Shown: positions 38,115 to 46,778 of the stretch, piece by piece
How positions within the stretch are numbered: position 1 is the first letter of the stretch
Layout of the letters: each line of letters opens with the position of its first letter
DNA from: Ignavibacteria bacterium
GTDB taxonomy: Bacteria; Bacteroidota; Ignavibacteria; UBA10030
Direction: 5' to 3'
Length of the DNA stretch: 64,000 nt
Assembly: GCA_016873805.1 (NCBI GenBank)
Contig: VGVZ01000006.1
Coordinates: forward strand, 62,001 to 126,000
Notes under the pieces: generated by a model
What the model saw: the letters and a program-made list of their open reading frames with translations, nothing else
What the model was told of the DNA's origin: nothing
Databases searched by the model: none
Made by a program: the position numbers and the translations under genes

Positions 38115-38439
38115 AGAGCACAACACGTGTAACAGAATATGATTTGTTCCTGAGGGCTGTGTCGAGTTCGTGAAAAATCAGAAGCGCGATATTTTCGACT
38201 GTTGGGACCTTCAGATGATCGTTGAGATTTTGATGATCAAATCTGTTCAAAATGTGCGTTTCCACCTCGCTATCGAGTTCGGCGAAGTCACAAATCCATC
38301 CATTCTGATTCACCTCCCCTTCAATCTCGATGGTAAGCTCATACCGGTGGCCGTGCATTTGCTGGCACTTCCCGTACTGAGCTCCGTTGAGCTGATGTGC
38401 AGCTTCGAATGTAAAATGTCGGCCAATTTTCGTCTTCAA
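38077..38439 (-). CDS. queD: 6-carboxy-5,6,7,8-tetrahydropterin synthase
   Basis: Acts on dihydroneopterin triphosphate at the head of the que pathway. The 120-residue protein shows FTFEAAHQL, the catalytic Cys and zinc His residues in CQQMHGHRYEL, and DFAELDSEV. The open frame extends to 38595, but the upstream part is unlike the family; a TTG at 38439 has AAGGA about 7 bases before it and gives the right N-terminus. It heads queD-queE-queC-queF. I see no preQ1 riboswitch upstream and no folE in the window. Confidence 0.94.
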   Translation of the reverse strand: MKTKIGRHFTFEAAHQLNGAQYGKCQQMHGHRYELTIEIEGEVNQNGWICDFAELDSEVETHILNRFDHQNLNDHLKVPTVENIALLIFHELDTALRNKSYSVTRVVLYETHDSYAEIAR

Positions 38440-38628
38440 GAGATATCCTTGCGAGAAGTTCAGAATGTGTTGAGTTTTGCAGACAGTGGAATTTACGCAA
38501 ATACAGGAAGAGAGACAATGGATCAGCATCGCGATCCGTACGATGCAACCTCGCACGGAGAATAACGTAACGAGAAACTGAGGCATTCCAATCAACTCGG
38601 TGTCACATCATTTCACCAGGGAGATGTC

Positions 38629-39075
38629 ATGAAGCCCATCACACCTGTTGTGCTCATCGTGGTGGCAACACTCCTCATTGCTGCAAGCGCGTTTGCCTCC
38701 ACTCCTCCCGACCGCGCGGCAAGCCCGTTTTCTTTCGACAGACTGAAGCTTATCGAGGAAAACCTGATTGCCTGTCTCGGTTCTGACATTCCCGGTGTGC
38801 GCGCAACTGCCGCGCTCACATTGAAACAGCTCACCGACCTCGCGCCGGACTATTCGTTCGACCGTTCCATCATCCCATTGATGCGTATTGTGAAGGACGA
38901 GGCTTGCGATGGCCCATCACGCATTGCTGCGGCACTTGCTCTCCATGCGCTCAGATCCGATCGGGGCGATTATGCGATCAAGATGAACGCCCGCTTTACA
39001 CGGTCCCAGCGGATCAAGCACATGTATGAGCATCTCGCCCTCGCGCGATCGCTTGAACGGCAGGCGGTGCGTTGA
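38629..39075 (+). CDS. small exported protein, HEAT-like helical
   Basis: The 148-residue product begins with a clear signal peptide (VVLIVVATLLIAASAFAS, cleavage after about residue 24) followed by helices with alternating Leu/Ala patterns (VRATAALTLKQL, PSRIAAALALHALRS) that resemble two HEAT-type repeats. No family recognised. An AGGGAGA ribosome site lies about 6 bases before the ATG. It is on the plus strand, divergent from the que operon and convergent with the molybdenum hydroxylase genes. Confidence 0.75.
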   Translation: MKPITPVVLIVVATLLIAASAFASTPPDRAASPFSFDRLKLIEENLIACLGSDIPGVRATAALTLKQLTDLAPDYSFDRSIIPLMRIVKDEACDGPSRIAAALALHALRSDRGDYAIKMNARFTRSQRIKHMYEHLALARSLERQAVR

Positions 39076-39104
39076 TCTTCCGCTCACCAGTCCACGAAAT
39101 GCAA

Positions 39105-39135
39105 GGGGGTCACCTCGAGCAAAGAGATGACCCCC
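39105..39135. terminator. hairpin between convergent genes
   Basis: A perfect 8-bp stem GGGGGTCA / TGACCCCC with a 15-base loop lies between the ends of the exported-protein gene and the hydroxylase gene. No T-run follows on either strand, so terminator function is only suggested by position. Confidence 0.35.
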
Positions 39136-39215
39136 GACAGTGGGAGCCCCTTGAAGTTGGAGTTGATGCGCCGACCCCCCTCGCACTCTTCCCCGCGCAA
39201 TTCTTTTTGATCCGT

Positions 39216-41354
39216 CTAGCGTTTTTGTGCCTCGCGGATCCTTTCGGGAAGAAGAGGAAGTCGAAACACCCGGACACCAATCGCGTCATACACTGCATTT
39301 GCTATTGCCGCACCGACCGTCACAATCGCAGGTTCACCACCGCCTTGCGGCGCTGATTCCATATTGTCGATGATAACTGTCTCAATGGACGGCAACCATG
39401 AGAATCTCGGGACCTCATACGTGTCGAAATTCACGTCGAGGATATCGCCTCCCCTGAATCGGATTCTCTCAGTGAGCGCATAACCGAGCCCCATCATGAT
39501 GCAACCCTCCATCTGGACGGTCGCTCCCTCGGGATTGACCACCATCCCCATATCTTGAGCACAACCAATCCGCTTCACTTTGACTTCTCCACTCCGCTTG
39601 TTTGCCTCCACTTCCGCAATCATCGCGACATAAGTCCCAGCGTCCACACCGCACGCCACGCCGCAGCCCCGTCCGCTTGGGGCTTTTTGAGGTTTCCAGC
39701 CGAACTTCTCCGCCGTAGTTTCCAGAACCCGGCGCAATTGCGGATGCGACAGATTCTGAAGTCGGAACTCGACAGGGTCCCGACCAATTGCAGCTGCCAT
39801 CATATCAATTTGCGATTCGCGCGCAAATGTATTGGTGTTGTTTGACGGTGCGCGCCACGCACCCGTCGCGAATGGGTGGGTGCCCGGTCCGGCTGTCCAG
39901 CCGCGTCCATAGCTGGTGGTTCGATGATGCGAGACATCATAGAATTGCTCGGCCCCACGCTCACCGGCAAAATAGACATGATAGTCCCACAATTGGATCT
40001 TGCCGATCTCCGTGACCCCCGAGCGAATCTTCACCACAGCGGCAGGTCTGAACGTGTCATAGAAGAACTCCTCCTTCCGGCTCCAGGCAACCTGGACCGG
40101 CTTTCCGCTCAGTTTCGCCAGTCGAGCGGCTTCCACCACCTGGCGATTGCTGGTTTTGCCACCGAAGCCGCCGCCGACGAAGGGCGTCAGAATCCGAACT
40201 TTGTCGGCGGGGAACCCAAGCTCGCGCGCCACTTCCTCTTTCGCCCGAAACGGGGTCTGGGTCGACGCCCAGACCGTCGCCTTGTCTCCTTCGATCTTCA
40301 CGAGTGCGGTATGCGGTTCGACTGGCGCGTGCGCAACGTAGTCGTTGAGATAGGTGTGTTCCAGGACGACTCTCGAGGCTCTTTTTCCCTCCTCAAGATC
40401 GCCGCGGCTTGAGACAACGTTCGGCGCGGGCGCAACGCGCAGGAGATGGTCGAATATGGAATTCTCATCGAGTGGCGACGCTTCCCGTTCGTACGTAGCC
40501 CGGATCTCGGCGACTGCGCGTACGGCCACATCCGGATATTCATGGAGGGCGGCGATGAAGTCCCCATCGCGCACGATCGCCACCCCTTCGATCTTTTCGG
40601 CCGCCGAGGTGTCCGCGTGAACCAATTTGGCCCCATGAGCAGGCGGGCGCACGATCGAAGCGCAGAGCATGCCAGGGACGCGGATGTCTCCGGCGTATTG
40701 TGCCGCTCCGCTCACCTTGTCAGGGGCGTCCCGCCTCGGAACCGACTTGCCCATAATTCTGAATTCCGAGGGTTTCTTGAGGACAGCTTTGCCGGTTACC
40801 TCTCGCTCGATCTTCTTTCCCTTGGAGAGATCGGCGTATGAAATACCGAGTTTTCTGTTCGTACGGTCGAACACCATCCCGTCCTCGGTCTGCAATCGTT
40901 CTACCGGAACTCCCAACCGCTCGGACGCAAGTTCCTTGAGAACAAGACGCGCTTCGGCCCCGGCTTGCCGGAGTGAAGGTCCGAACGACCTCGTCGACAA
41001 CGATCCAAACGTTCCCATGTCCCACGGGCAGAGGTCCGTATCACCCATCACCATTTCAATCGATTCAAGCTTCACATCCAATTCATCTGCAAGCATCTGA
41101 CCGAGTGAGGTCACGACTCCCTGGCCCATCTCGATCTTTCCGGTCAGGCAGGAAACACGTCCCTCCGGGGCGATGCGAAGAAAGGCATTGAAATCACTCG
41201 GAAGCCGTCCCTGACGCTCCTGAAATTCAAGCAGAGAATCACCCAGCGTGAAGAGGATGAAGATTCCTCCGCCGGTACGTTTCAGAAACTCACGTCGATC
41301 CATCGGCGTGGAGATCGCTCCATCGAGCGAATCGATATCTTTCTCATGTCGCAT
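39216..41354 (-). CDS. xanthine-dehydrogenase-family molybdopterin subunit (aldehyde/isoquinoline oxidoreductase beta-type)
   Basis: Large Mo-cofactor subunit of 712 residues. A Tat-type signal (DRREFLKRTGGG) at residues about 19-30 predicts export in folded form. Cofactor motifs include GKIEMGQGVVTSLGQMLADEL, LTPFVGGGFGGKTSNRQ and GEPAIVTVGAAIANAVYDA at the end. AGGAGG lies 8 bases before the ATG. Its partner is the 2Fe-2S subunit 2 bases upstream; there is no FAD subunit, so electrons probably go to a cytochrome or other periplasmic carrier, as for isoquinoline oxidoreductases. Substrate unknown. Confidence 0.92.
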   Translation of the reverse strand: MRHEKDIDSLDGAISTPMDRREFLKRTGGGIFILFTLGDSLLEFQERQGRLPSDFNAFLRIAPEGRVSCLTGKIEMGQGVVTSLGQMLADELDVKLESIEMVMGDTDLCPWDMGTFGSLSTRSFGPSLRQAGAEARLVLKELASERLGVPVERLQTEDGMVFDRTNRKLGISYADLSKGKKIEREVTGKAVLKKPSEFRIMGKSVPRRDAPDKVSGAAQYAGDIRVPGMLCASIVRPPAHGAKLVHADTSAAEKIEGVAIVRDGDFIAALHEYPDVAVRAVAEIRATYEREASPLDENSIFDHLLRVAPAPNVVSSRGDLEEGKRASRVVLEHTYLNDYVAHAPVEPHTALVKIEGDKATVWASTQTPFRAKEEVARELGFPADKVRILTPFVGGGFGGKTSNRQVVEAARLAKLSGKPVQVAWSRKEEFFYDTFRPAAVVKIRSGVTEIGKIQLWDYHVYFAGERGAEQFYDVSHHRTTSYGRGWTAGPGTHPFATGAWRAPSNNTNTFARESQIDMMAAAIGRDPVEFRLQNLSHPQLRRVLETTAEKFGWKPQKAPSGRGCGVACGVDAGTYVAMIAEVEANKRSGEVKVKRIGCAQDMGMVVNPEGATVQMEGCIMMGLGYALTERIRFRGGDILDVNFDTYEVPRFSWLPSIETVIIDNMESAPQGGGEPAIVTVGAAIANAVYDAIGVRVFRLPLLPERIREAQKR

Positions 41355-41356
41355 GA

Positions 41357-41833
41357 TCAGATCCCTCCTTTCGACGTCGTGCTGACCGATTCGATCGCTT
41401 GCACGATTCGATTATGTGCAGCGCATCGACACAGATTGTCGTTCATCCCTTCAAGAATCTCCGACGGCGTTGGTGTGGGATTCTTGTGGAGCAATGAGAC
41501 CGCGGTCATAATCATTCCGGGAGTGCAGTAGCCGCACTGGAGAGCATTGTGGTCGGCAAACGCCTTTTGGAGCGGATGAAGTGAGCCCCTCTTCGCCAAT
41601 CCCTCGATCGTGACAACGTTCTTTCCGCGTACGTCTTTCAGCGTGACGTGACACGATCGCGTTGCTTCATTCTCCACAAGCACGGTGCAGGCGCCGCAGT
41701 AGTTCTCCCCGCAGCCGTACTTGGTTCCTGTCAGGTGCAGATCGGTCCGGAGGACCCAGAGAAGCATGCGGTTGCTGTCTGTGGTGACCTTCACCGGCTT
41801 GCCATTCAGGGTAAGATCAATAGTCTCCTTCAT
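41357..41833 (-). CDS. (2Fe-2S)-binding subunit of molybdenum hydroxylase
   Basis: The 158-residue small subunit has the plant-type ferredoxin cluster motif CGENYCGACTVLVENEATRSC and the second cluster motif CGYCTPGMIM plus CRCAAHNRI, as in IorA/CoxS. It passes electrons from the Mo site. It has no signal of its own and would travel with the Tat-bearing large subunit encoded 2 bases downstream. Confidence 0.95.
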   Translation of the reverse strand: MKETIDLTLNGKPVKVTTDSNRMLLWVLRTDLHLTGTKYGCGENYCGACTVLVENEATRSCHVTLKDVRGKNVVTIEGLAKRGSLHPLQKAFADHNALQCGYCTPGMIMTAVSLLHKNPTPTPSEILEGMNDNLCRCAAHNRIVQAIESVSTTSKGGI

Positions 41834-41878
41834 TGCATCCTCACGTGTTGAACAAATTGACTGTTGGTTTGTGCGCCT

Positions 41879-42844
41879 TTATTCCTTCACGATTTCCTGA
41901 AAGAGCTCGTGGGTTCGCAGATTCGCAAGATCCGAATCGTTCCGTGCCTGCACTTTTAGCTTTGGATTGAGGCGGATGGCCTCAGCGAGCGCTCCGAGGG
42001 CCCCCTGCGCCTTTCCGTCGGCCAGTCGAATAACGGCAAGATCATAGAGTAGCTCCGGATTGTCCGGCGCGTAGGTCACCGCCCGCTCGATGTGTGGGAG
42101 AGCTTCTCGGGCCTTCCGTTGAGTGAAGAGCGTCCAGCCCTCGTTCCACGCATAGTTCATCTGGGCGTATCGGAGCAGTCGACCGAGTTCCACAAAAGGT
42201 TCCGCATGATCATCGACACGGACGTCAATCGCGCGATCCGTATACCCGCCGTAGCCTGCTCCCCGCTTTACAACAAGAAGCGAAGACGATTGCTTTCCTC
42301 TCGAGTCACCCCCCTCACGATCGCCGGCAATGAGTGAAGCATAGAGCCGATCGGCCAGGGTTCCCTTCGTCGCGAGAAACGCCTCTTCCATGGCGATCAC
42401 GACCGATTCTCCCGTGAGAATGTTCCCCTGAATCGCATAGTTCCTGCCGTTACGTCCGCCGGCCCAGGCGATGCATCCCTGTCCCGTGTACGTGTGGGAA
42501 TGTCCGCGGCTATCCACGATTCCGAACTGTCGGCGCCCCGGATCCTCATCGTTGCGAAGAAGGACAGCCGATACTTCGGTCGGCGTCGCGCCGGCCTCGA
42601 GGAGTTCCAGCCCGCGCCATCCGAACGAGGTGTTGGCGAAGGACTGCGTCGCGATCGCTCCGACATCCGCCTGCGCCCAAGGCACAACGGCACCGACGGC
42701 AAAAAACTTTGATGCGACCGCGATGCCGAGTTCTCCGGTTGAAGAATCCCGCGCCACAATCGAGAAGGTTGAGATGCTCTGTGAACTGGCGGGAAACCCC
42801 GCATACAGGAGAACAAGGATCATGAAGAGACACTGTCTCGGCAT
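41879..42844 (-). CDS. exported DUF1028 protein with C-terminal TPR repeats
   Basis: After a signal peptide (LFMILVLLYAGFPASSQS) the DUF1028 domain runs from about residue 25 to 225 (STFSIVARDSSTGELGIAVASKFFAVGAVVPWAQADVGAIATQ in segments, and CIAWAGGRNGRNYAIQGNIL). DUF1028 has an Ntn-hydrolase-like look but its reaction is unknown. The last 90 residues form TPR-like helices (APDNPELLYDLAVIRLADGK). ATG 42844 follows GGAAGGGA and is preferred over a TTG 21 bases upstream. It is 45 bases upstream of the hydroxylase genes. Confidence 0.88.
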   Translation of the reverse strand: MPRQCLFMILVLLYAGFPASSQSISTFSIVARDSSTGELGIAVASKFFAVGAVVPWAQADVGAIATQSFANTSFGWRGLELLEAGATPTEVSAVLLRNDEDPGRRQFGIVDSRGHSHTYTGQGCIAWAGGRNGRNYAIQGNILTGESVVIAMEEAFLATKGTLADRLYASLIAGDREGGDSRGKQSSSLLVVKRGAGYGGYTDRAIDVRVDDHAEPFVELGRLLRYAQMNYAWNEGWTLFTQRKAREALPHIERAVTYAPDNPELLYDLAVIRLADGKAQGALGALAEAIRLNPKLKVQARNDSDLANLRTHELFQEIVKE

Positions 42845-42998
42845 ACTCTTCCCTTCCATAATCAATGAGCCTATCGTGCTTGAATGCCGCCACCTGGTGC
42901 AAAGAGAATCTCGCTCTTTTCGAATCGAGTCGCAAGTACAGAAATTCTCGCACCATCGCGCACATCATGTTGGAAGCTCACAGAACAGCAGTCGTGGA

Positions 42999-43027
42999 TT
43001 GATTTTCTGGATTTCGTGAAATACATT
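42999..43027 (+). promoter_or_regulatory. putative promoter of the PAS histidine kinase gene
   Basis: TTGATT (42999-43004), 17 bases, TACATT (43022-43027). The ATG at 43045 lies only about 10 bases after the expected transcription start, so the leader would be very short. Confidence 0.5.
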
Positions 43028-43044
43028 CAAATCAGTAACCCGAG

Positions 43045-44199
43045 ATGATCATGGATCAACCGAAACTCCCTACTGCGTTTGCCCCCGCCGAGCGGTACTC
43101 GATAGAAGAGGTCATCACGCAGGCCGACCGCTTCTCGAACGAACAGATTATGCACACCCTCGTCGCCTCGATATTCGACATCTTTCTGATCCTGAACAGC
43201 AAGCGACAGATCGTCTTCGCAAACGACCGGCTCGCGGCAATGGTTGGGGTTGATGACGCAACGTCGCTCCTGGGGCTTCGGCCGGGTGAGGCACTTGGCT
43301 GCAGCCACGCGACCGAGACCGAAGGGGGTTGCGGCACAACGGAGTTTTGCCGGGAATGCGGCGCCGTCAGGGCGATTCTTGAGAGCCAGCGTGGGAACGT
43401 TTCCATTCAGGAGTGTCGAATTTCGAGAAACGATGGGAAGGAATCGCTTGATCTTCGCGTCTGGGCAACGCCGTTACAGAAGAACGGAGAGATGTACACC
43501 GTTATTGCGATCATGGATATTGCCGACGAGAAGCGCCGACGCGCGCTCGAGAGGATTTTCTTCCACGATGTGTTGAATATTGCGGGCGGATTGTACGGAT
43601 ACGCCCAGCTCCTCCTCAAATCGCCCGAAACGGAAAGAGATGAGTACAAGGCCACGCTGCTTCAGTTGACCCGTCAGATTCTCGAGGAGATCGCCGCGCA
43701 GCGTGACTTGACGGCAGCAGAAAGCAACGACCTTGTGACCCATCCATATATACTCTCTTCACATTCCGTACTAAAAGAAATCGCAGAGAAGTATGCAAAT
43801 CACCCAGTCGGGACAGGTCGTACCGTCGTCATTGACCCTGAATCGAAGGATGCGGCGATCCAGGCGGATCCAAAACTTCTGCGGCGCGTCATTGGAAACA
43901 TGTTGAAAAATGCCCTGGAGGCATCATCGAAGCGGGAGATCGTCACCCTCGGCAGTTCGCTGGATGGAGACACGATCATTTTTTGGGTTCACAACAACGG
44001 ATGTATGACGGAATCCGTGAAGCGTCAGATCTTCCAGCGTTCATTCTCCACAAAGAGCAGCGATCGGGGACTCGGGACGTATAGCATGAAGCTACTTGGT
44101 GAACGATATCTGAAGGGGACTGTGGCTTTCACGTCGTCTGTCGAAACGGGAACAACCTTTTCGATTCGACTTCCGATGAAAATGCAAACGAGCAGCTGA
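43045..44199 (+). CDS. PAS-domain histidine kinase with HDVLN-type H-box
   Basis: The 384-residue protein lacks membrane segments and should be cytoplasmic. A PAS domain (about 35-160) contains Cys86, Cys96, Cys102 and Cys105 in GCSHATETEGGCGTTEFCRECG, which could bind a metal or respond to redox. The phospho-acceptor is His174 in IFFHDVLNIAGGLYG, a variant H-box. The ATPase part has the N-box NMLKNALEAS and a GLGTYSMKLLG lid; the usual DxGxG reads HNNGC. No response regulator is adjacent. The in-frame ATG at 43051 is an alternative start. Confidence 0.88.
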   Translation: MIMDQPKLPTAFAPAERYSIEEVITQADRFSNEQIMHTLVASIFDIFLILNSKRQIVFANDRLAAMVGVDDATSLLGLRPGEALGCSHATETEGGCGTTEFCRECGAVRAILESQRGNVSIQECRISRNDGKESLDLRVWATPLQKNGEMYTVIAIMDIADEKRRRALERIFFHDVLNIAGGLYGYAQLLLKSPETERDEYKATLLQLTRQILEEIAAQRDLTAAESNDLVTHPYILSSHSVLKEIAEKYANHPVGTGRTVVIDPESKDAAIQADPKLLRRVIGNMLKNALEASSKREIVTLGSSLDGDTIIFWVHNNGCMTESVKRQIFQRSFSTKSSDRGLGTYSMKLLGERYLKGTVAFTSSVETGTTFSIRLPMKMQTSS

Positions 44200-44308
44200 T
44201 CCGTCGTTTCCAACTCTCCCAGTTTCACCATCTCCACGCCGAAAACTCCAATGGCAGTTAAGTTGGCAATCGCGACCGAATCGGCGCCTGGCTGGACCAT
44301 TCAACAAC

Positions 44309-44334
44309 AAAAAACCCGCCTTGTCTGAGGCGGG
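44309..44334 (-). terminator. intrinsic terminator of tRNA-Phe
   Basis: Minus strand: 7-bp stem CCCGCCT / AGGCGGG, six-base loop, then six T. It lies a few bases after the 3' end of the tRNA gene. Confidence 0.8.
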
Positions 44335-44340
44335 TCATCG

Positions 44341-44413
44341 TGGACAGGGGCGGAATCGAACCGCCGACACATGGATTTTCAGTCCATTGCTCTACCAACT
44401 GAGCTACCTGTCC
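44341..44413 (-). tRNA. tRNA-Phe (GAA)
   Basis: A 73-base cloverleaf: acceptor GGACAGG / CCTGTCC with discriminator A, D arm GCTC-AGTTGGTA-GAGC, anticodon stem ATGGA / TCCAT with loop CTGAAAA (anticodon GAA), and T arm GGCGG-TTCGATT-CCGCC. CCA is not encoded. It is followed by its own terminator and preceded by an 80-bp tandem repeat. Confidence 0.97.
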
Positions 44414-44615
44414 GAAAATTTCGTCACTTAACGAACGAAGTGAAGTTCAGTGACTGAAATTGTCAGGATCCCCGTCGTGTTCTGACGGGATCCAAAAATT
44501 TCGTCACTTAACGAACAAACTGAAGTTCAGTGACTGAAATTGTCAGGATCCCCGTCGTGTTCTGACGGGATCCGAAAACTCGTATTCAACGAACGAAGTG
44601 AAGCTACGTGAGTGG
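44411..44615. repeat. 80-bp tandem repeat upstream of tRNA-Phe
   Basis: Copy 1 is 44411-44490 and copy 2 is 44491-44570, with only 3 mismatches in 80; a degenerate part copy follows to about 44615. Each full copy contains two hairpins: an imperfect AATTTC-TCACT...AGTGA-GAAATT stem and a GGATCCCCGTC / GACGGGATCC stem. Copy 1 begins inside the first three bases of the tRNA gene. No open frame spans the repeats. Confidence 0.9.
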
Positions 44616-44628
44616 CGTCTACCGGAAC

Positions 44629-44657
44629 AAAAACGGTGCGGCTACCTATCCGCACCG
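44629..44657 (-). terminator. intrinsic terminator of the acyl-CoA dehydrogenase transcript
   Basis: Minus strand: perfect 8-bp stem CGGTGCGG / CCGCACCG with an 8-base loop, then TTTTTG. It lies about 60 bases after the stop codon. Between it and the gene there is nothing else of note. Confidence 0.82.
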
Positions 44658-44715
44658 CCCCTATCTTATCGAACTTTCTCCCCAAAGTCAAGATCAGACT
44701 CGAGCGAAGAAGCCA

Positions 44716-45867
44716 TTACGACTGGCGCATCGAGCCGTTTCTCTTTAAGATATCACGTGCAATGACGACTTTTTGAATCTCGTTTGTTCCTTCGAAGATT
44801 CGATTGATCCTTGCGTCACGATAGAACCGCTCGATCGGAAGTTCCCTCGAGTATCCCATCCCACCGTGAATTTGCACTGCCATGTCGGCTACCTCCCCCA
44901 GCGCCTCCGAGCAGTACAGCTTCACGATTGCAGCTTCCCGCGAGACGTTCTTGCCGGCGTCGTATCGAGCCGCCGTTCGATACACCATCGATTCCATGGC
45001 GTAGATCATCGTGGTCATTTCCGCGAGCATGAACTGGATTGCCTGGAACTGTGCGATCGGAACATCGAATTGCTTGCGCTCTTTGGCGTACTTCGCCGAG
45101 CGTTCCAGGAGTTCCTTGGATGCCCCCATGCATGCGGCACCGAGACCAAGCCGACCGGCGTCGAGTGTCTTCATGGCAACCACAAATCCCCGACCGTCTT
45201 CTCCAATCATGTTCGTTGCAGGGACGCGGACGTTGTCCAACGTAATCGCATTCGTCACGCTCCCCTTGATACCCATTTTCTTTTCGGGGGGGCCGGCGAG
45301 ATATCCCGGCATCTTCGTTTCGACCACGAACCCGGTGATTCCGCGCTCCGTTCGTGCGAACACCGATACGATGTCGGCGATGCCGCCATTGGTAATCCAC
45401 AATTTTTCCCCGTTCAACACCCACTCATCTCCCTCTTTGTGGGCCCGCGTTCGCAAATTGAACGAATCGGATCCGGCAAGCGCCTCGGTGAGGGCAAACG
45501 CTCCGATCATCTTCCCTTCGGCCAGTGGAATCACGTATTTCTTCCTCAGTTCCTCTGACCCCCCCAGATAGATCGCATTCGTACCGATCGACTGATGAGC
45601 ACCGATGAATGTCGCTGTTGACAGGCAGCCACGCGCAATTTCTTCTTGGATGATGCAGTAGCCGACTTCGCCGACACCTCCGCCACCGTACTCCGCAGGA
45701 AAGACCGCGCCGAGAATTCCCAGGTCGCGGATCTTGTGGATCAGCTCAGGAGGAATTCTTTCCTCTTCATCGATTCTGTGTGCGACGGGCTTGATTTCTG
45801 TTTCGGTGAAGTCACGCACCATCTCGCGAAGCATCTTCTGTTCTTCGTTGAATTCAAAATCAAACAT
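44716..45867 (-). CDS. acyl-CoA dehydrogenase
   Basis: FAD enzyme of 383 residues that oxidises an acyl-CoA to the enoyl-CoA. The signatures GAFALTEALAGSD, WVLNGEKLWITNG and the C-terminal QIHGGMGYSRELPIERFYRDARINRIFEGTNEIQ (in segments) are complete; the Glu in FEGTNE region is at the position of the catalytic base of short-chain enzymes. The chain length specificity is not certain but resembles butyryl/short-chain types. AAAGGTGA lies before the ATG. It follows the FabL-like gene by 53 bases. Confidence 0.95.
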   Translation of the reverse strand: MFDFEFNEEQKMLREMVRDFTETEIKPVAHRIDEEERIPPELIHKIRDLGILGAVFPAEYGGGGVGEVGYCIIQEEIARGCLSTATFIGAHQSIGTNAIYLGGSEELRKKYVIPLAEGKMIGAFALTEALAGSDSFNLRTRAHKEGDEWVLNGEKLWITNGGIADIVSVFARTERGITGFVVETKMPGYLAGPPEKKMGIKGSVTNAITLDNVRVPATNMIGEDGRGFVVAMKTLDAGRLGLGAACMGASKELLERSAKYAKERKQFDVPIAQFQAIQFMLAEMTTMIYAMESMVYRTAARYDAGKNVSREAAIVKLYCSEALGEVADMAVQIHGGMGYSRELPIERFYRDARINRIFEGTNEIQKVVIARDILKRNGSMRQS

Positions 45868-45920
45868 GGCAAATCACCTTTGTGCAAATGAAACGTCGAA
45901 TGCGGAGATCCTTCGGGCGA

Positions 45921-46742
45921 TTATCCGATGTAGCTTACCACATCCTCAGCCCCGTCAACGCCGATGACGTTTCCGGAGACCCATGAAGCCCCCTCTTCCG
46001 AGAGGAGGACGATTGCCCTGGCGACATCCTCCGGGGTCGTCAAACGACCATGCGGATTCTTGTGTTTCGCCACCTCGAGCATCTTGGTGGCGTTTGGGAT
46101 CTTTCGAAGGGCCGGCGTATCGGTGACACCCGCCATGATTGCGTTTGCCGTGATTCCCATTGGACCCAACTCGAGCGCGAGCTGTCGAATATGAGCTTCC
46201 AGGCTTGCCTTGGCGGCCGACACAGCACCGTAGAACGGAATAGCTGTACGTCCCCCGGAACTCGTCAACCCGAAAATGCGTCCCCCCTTCCGCAGAAGGT
46301 TTCGGGCAATCAATCCTTGGACCCAATAGACGAGGCTATGCGCCATAACGTCGAGGGTCATTTCCATCTGGGCCTGCGTGATCGCCTCTTCAAGTTTCTT
46401 TGCGATGAACGGCTTCAGCGTACCAAACGCGAGCGAGTGAATGACAACCCTGACGTTGTTGCCGGCATTATCCGCAAGCCGCTCGGAAATGTCATCCAAG
46501 GTCTCGTTGCGTTTGATCGAATCGGCAGCATTGATGTTGTAAAACATCGACTTCGCCCCCGCTTTGCTGATATCCTTGATCACATGCTGCACGGCCGGCA
46601 TGGTCGCCTGCCTGTCCAGATGAACGCCGATGATGTTCATCCCGTGACGTGCGAGTTCAATCGCCGTCGCTCCGCCGAAACCGCTCGACGCACCCAGCAC
46701 GAGCGCCCAGTCCGTCGCCTTGAATTTCGCTTCCGCTTTCAT
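45921..46742 (-). CDS. FabL-like enoyl-ACP reductase (SDR superfamily)
   Basis: The 273-residue protein begins with a classical SDR nucleotide loop (LGASSGFGGA) but has the enoyl-reductase active-site spacing Tyr171-x6-Lys178 (YGAVSAAKASLE) instead of Tyr-x3-Lys. IHSLAFG, TDTPALRKIPN and HGRLTTPEDVA recall Bacillus FabL. It would reduce trans-2-enoyl-ACP (or enoyl-CoA) with NADPH in fatty-acid synthesis. A strong promoter is just upstream. Co-transcription with an acyl-CoA dehydrogenase is unusual because the two act in opposite directions. Confidence 0.85.
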   Translation of the reverse strand: MKAEAKFKATDWALVLGASSGFGGATAIELARHGMNIIGVHLDRQATMPAVQHVIKDISKAGAKSMFYNINAADSIKRNETLDDISERLADNAGNNVRVVIHSLAFGTLKPFIAKKLEEAITQAQMEMTLDVMAHSLVYWVQGLIARNLLRKGGRIFGLTSSGGRTAIPFYGAVSAAKASLEAHIRQLALELGPMGITANAIMAGVTDTPALRKIPNATKMLEVAKHKNPHGRLTTPEDVARAIVLLSEEGASWVSGNVIGVDGAEDVVSYIG

Positions 46743-46778
46743 CTCTTCTTCTCCTCTGCTTCACTGAGAATGACGCAA

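Noticed and set aside
38440-38628. preQ1 riboswitch upstream of queD
   Set aside because: Neither the short preQ1-I hairpin with A-rich tail nor the preQ1-II pattern is visible.
44411-44615. CRISPR-like array
   Set aside because: There are only two 80-bp units, contiguous and without spacers, and no cas genes.
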